A stretch of 13,467 bases of DNA, taken from NCBI GenBank assembly GCA_002332795.1, contig DDBP01000366.1, positions 1-13,467 of the forward strand. The letters are read 5' to 3'. Below the pieces are notes generated by a model. That model saw nothing but the letters and a program-made list of their open reading frames with translations. It was not told the origin of the DNA and did not search any database. Numbering within the stretch: position 1 is the stretch's first letter; each line of letters begins with the position of its first letter. The DNA is from Anaerolineales bacterium UBA2029. Lineage in GTDB: Bacteria > Chloroflexota > Anaerolineae > Aggregatilineales > Aggregatilineaceae. Below, one piece after another: positions 12,760-13,467 of this stretch. The position numbers and the translations under genes are program-made.

Positions 12760-13467
12760 CGTGCTGGCGTGGCGGCAACGGCTCTCTCCCGAACGGGCGC
12801 TGCTGATCATCGGTCTGGGCGTGGCCATCTCGTTGCTGGGCGATCTGACGCTCTACGTGGTGCTGCCCACGCACACCGAAGACGCCGGCATTGCACTGGC
12901 GAACGTCGGCCTGATGCTCTCCGCCAACCGGCTGATCCGCATCGTCCTCAACGGGCCGCTGGGCGTGCTGATCGAGCGCGTCCCCCGGCGGCGCATTGCC
13001 GTACCGGCGCTGTTCTGCGGCGGCCTGTCTTCGCTGCTCTACACGGTGCCCGGCTTCTGGCCACTGCTGATCGGGCGGCTGCTATGGGGCATGTCGTGGG
13101 CGGGCATCTGGCTCAGCGCCAGCACCATGGCGCTCGACCTGTCCACCTTCGCCAATCGTGGGCGCTTCGTGGGCCGCCTGCAGATGTGGTTTTTCATCGG
13201 GTCGGGCGGCGCGTCGCTGGCCGGAGGGGTGCTCACCGACTGGCTGGGCTATCTGGCGGCACTGCGCGTCTGCTCGCTGATTACGCTGGCGGCGGCGGTG
13301 GGCTGGTGGCTGCTGCTGCCGGAGACGCAACCCGCCCGCGCGCCCGTCAGCGCCAGCCCGTCCGCTACCGGGCCAGGCACGCCCATCCCCCCGCCCCGCC
13401 GACTGCTGCCGCTGGCGATGGCCATCGCCCTGCTGGGCGTCAACTGGCTGATCTTCATCGGCATTCT
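12752..13467 (+). CDS. Major facilitator superfamily transporter, N-terminal half (cut by window edge)
   Basis: The frame is open from ATG 12752 to the end of the window, 238 residues without a stop. The start overlaps the phosphodiesterase stop by 8 bases in another frame, so the two are coupled. About six hydrophobic segments are seen: near 18-40 (LLIIGLGVAISLLGDLTLYV), 50-65, 80-95, 100-125, 145-165 and 170-190. A polar Pro/Ala/Ser-rich loop (about 192-212) and the start of a seventh follow. The motif-A-like loop between helices 2 and 3 reads GPLGVLIERVPRRR (69-82). This matches the first half of a 12-helix MFS protein. MFS members of this kind export or import small solutes by proton coupling, but the substrate cannot be told from this half. 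Confidence 0.85.
   Translation, partial: MPSVLAWRQRLSPERALLIIGLGVAISLLGDLTLYVVLPTHTEDAGIALANVGLMLSANRLIRIVLNGPLGVLIERVPRRRIAVPALFCGGLSSLLYTVPGFWPLLIGRLLWGMSWAGIWLSASTMALDLSTFANRGRFVGRLQMWFFIGSGGASLAGGVLTDWLGYLAALRVCSLITLAAAVGWWLLLPETQPARAPVSASPSATGPGTPIPPPRRLLPLAMAIALLGVNWLIFIGI

Noticed and set aside
1..13467. CRISPR array, tRNA or rRNA, insertion sequence, phage or defence genes
   Set aside because: No regularly spaced repeats, cloverleaf, transposase motifs or nuclease-helicase genes were found on either strand. The window is metabolic and transport DNA.

Overview
The window is GC-rich bacterial DNA, densely coded on both strands, with no rRNA, tRNA, CRISPR array, phage or transposase gene that I can see. 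Three things suggest a Chloroflexota genome, probably Anaerolineae or a relative. These are an archaeal-type tungsten aldehyde oxidoreductase next to a Ugp-type ABC importer, a binding protein secreted without a lipobox, and intergenic stem-loop repeats of the kind I associate with that phylum. The taxonomic call is inference, not a search result.

Layout. (1) 1-1536, minus: a soluble PAS-GAF sensor histidine kinase of the NarL/DesK class, cut by the window edge. (2) 1694-5228, minus: an importer in the order ugpB-ugpA-ugpE (binding protein and two permeases). It has a good sigma70-type promoter about 255 bases upstream of ugpB, a hairpin between ugpB and ugpA, and a hairpin after ugpE. No ATPase gene (ugpC) is present. 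(3) 5580-9716, minus: an operon of AOR-family tungsten oxidoreductase, glutamine-synthetase-like gamma-glutamyl ligase (8-base overlap) and classical SDR dehydrogenase. (4) 9717-10088: a divergent intergenic region with two repeat elements. (5) 10089-10955, plus: a class I glutamine amidotransferase-like hydrolase. (6) 11126-13467, plus: a DeoR/GlpR-type repressor, a cytoplasmic alkaline-phosphatase-superfamily phosphodiesterase or phosphatase, and an MFS transporter (8-base overlap, cut by the window edge).

How the genes may work together (inference). Ugp systems import glycerol-3-phosphate or glycerophosphodiesters. The other enzymes match, class by class, a gamma-glutamylation route for an amine or amino alcohol: ligase, alcohol dehydrogenase, aldehyde oxidoreductase and GATase1-type gamma-glutamyl hydrolase. 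A phosphodiesterase could release the head group. One hypothesis is therefore uptake of a glycerophospho-amine such as glycerophosphoethanolamine and its breakdown through gamma-glutamyl intermediates, with a tungsten enzyme in place of the usual NAD-dependent aldehyde dehydrogenase. A 10-base-period CAACA repeat occurs upstream of the DeoR gene and at the ugp promoter, with a weaker variant before the GATase gene. This suggests that the repressor links these units. None of the substrates is proven by the sequence.
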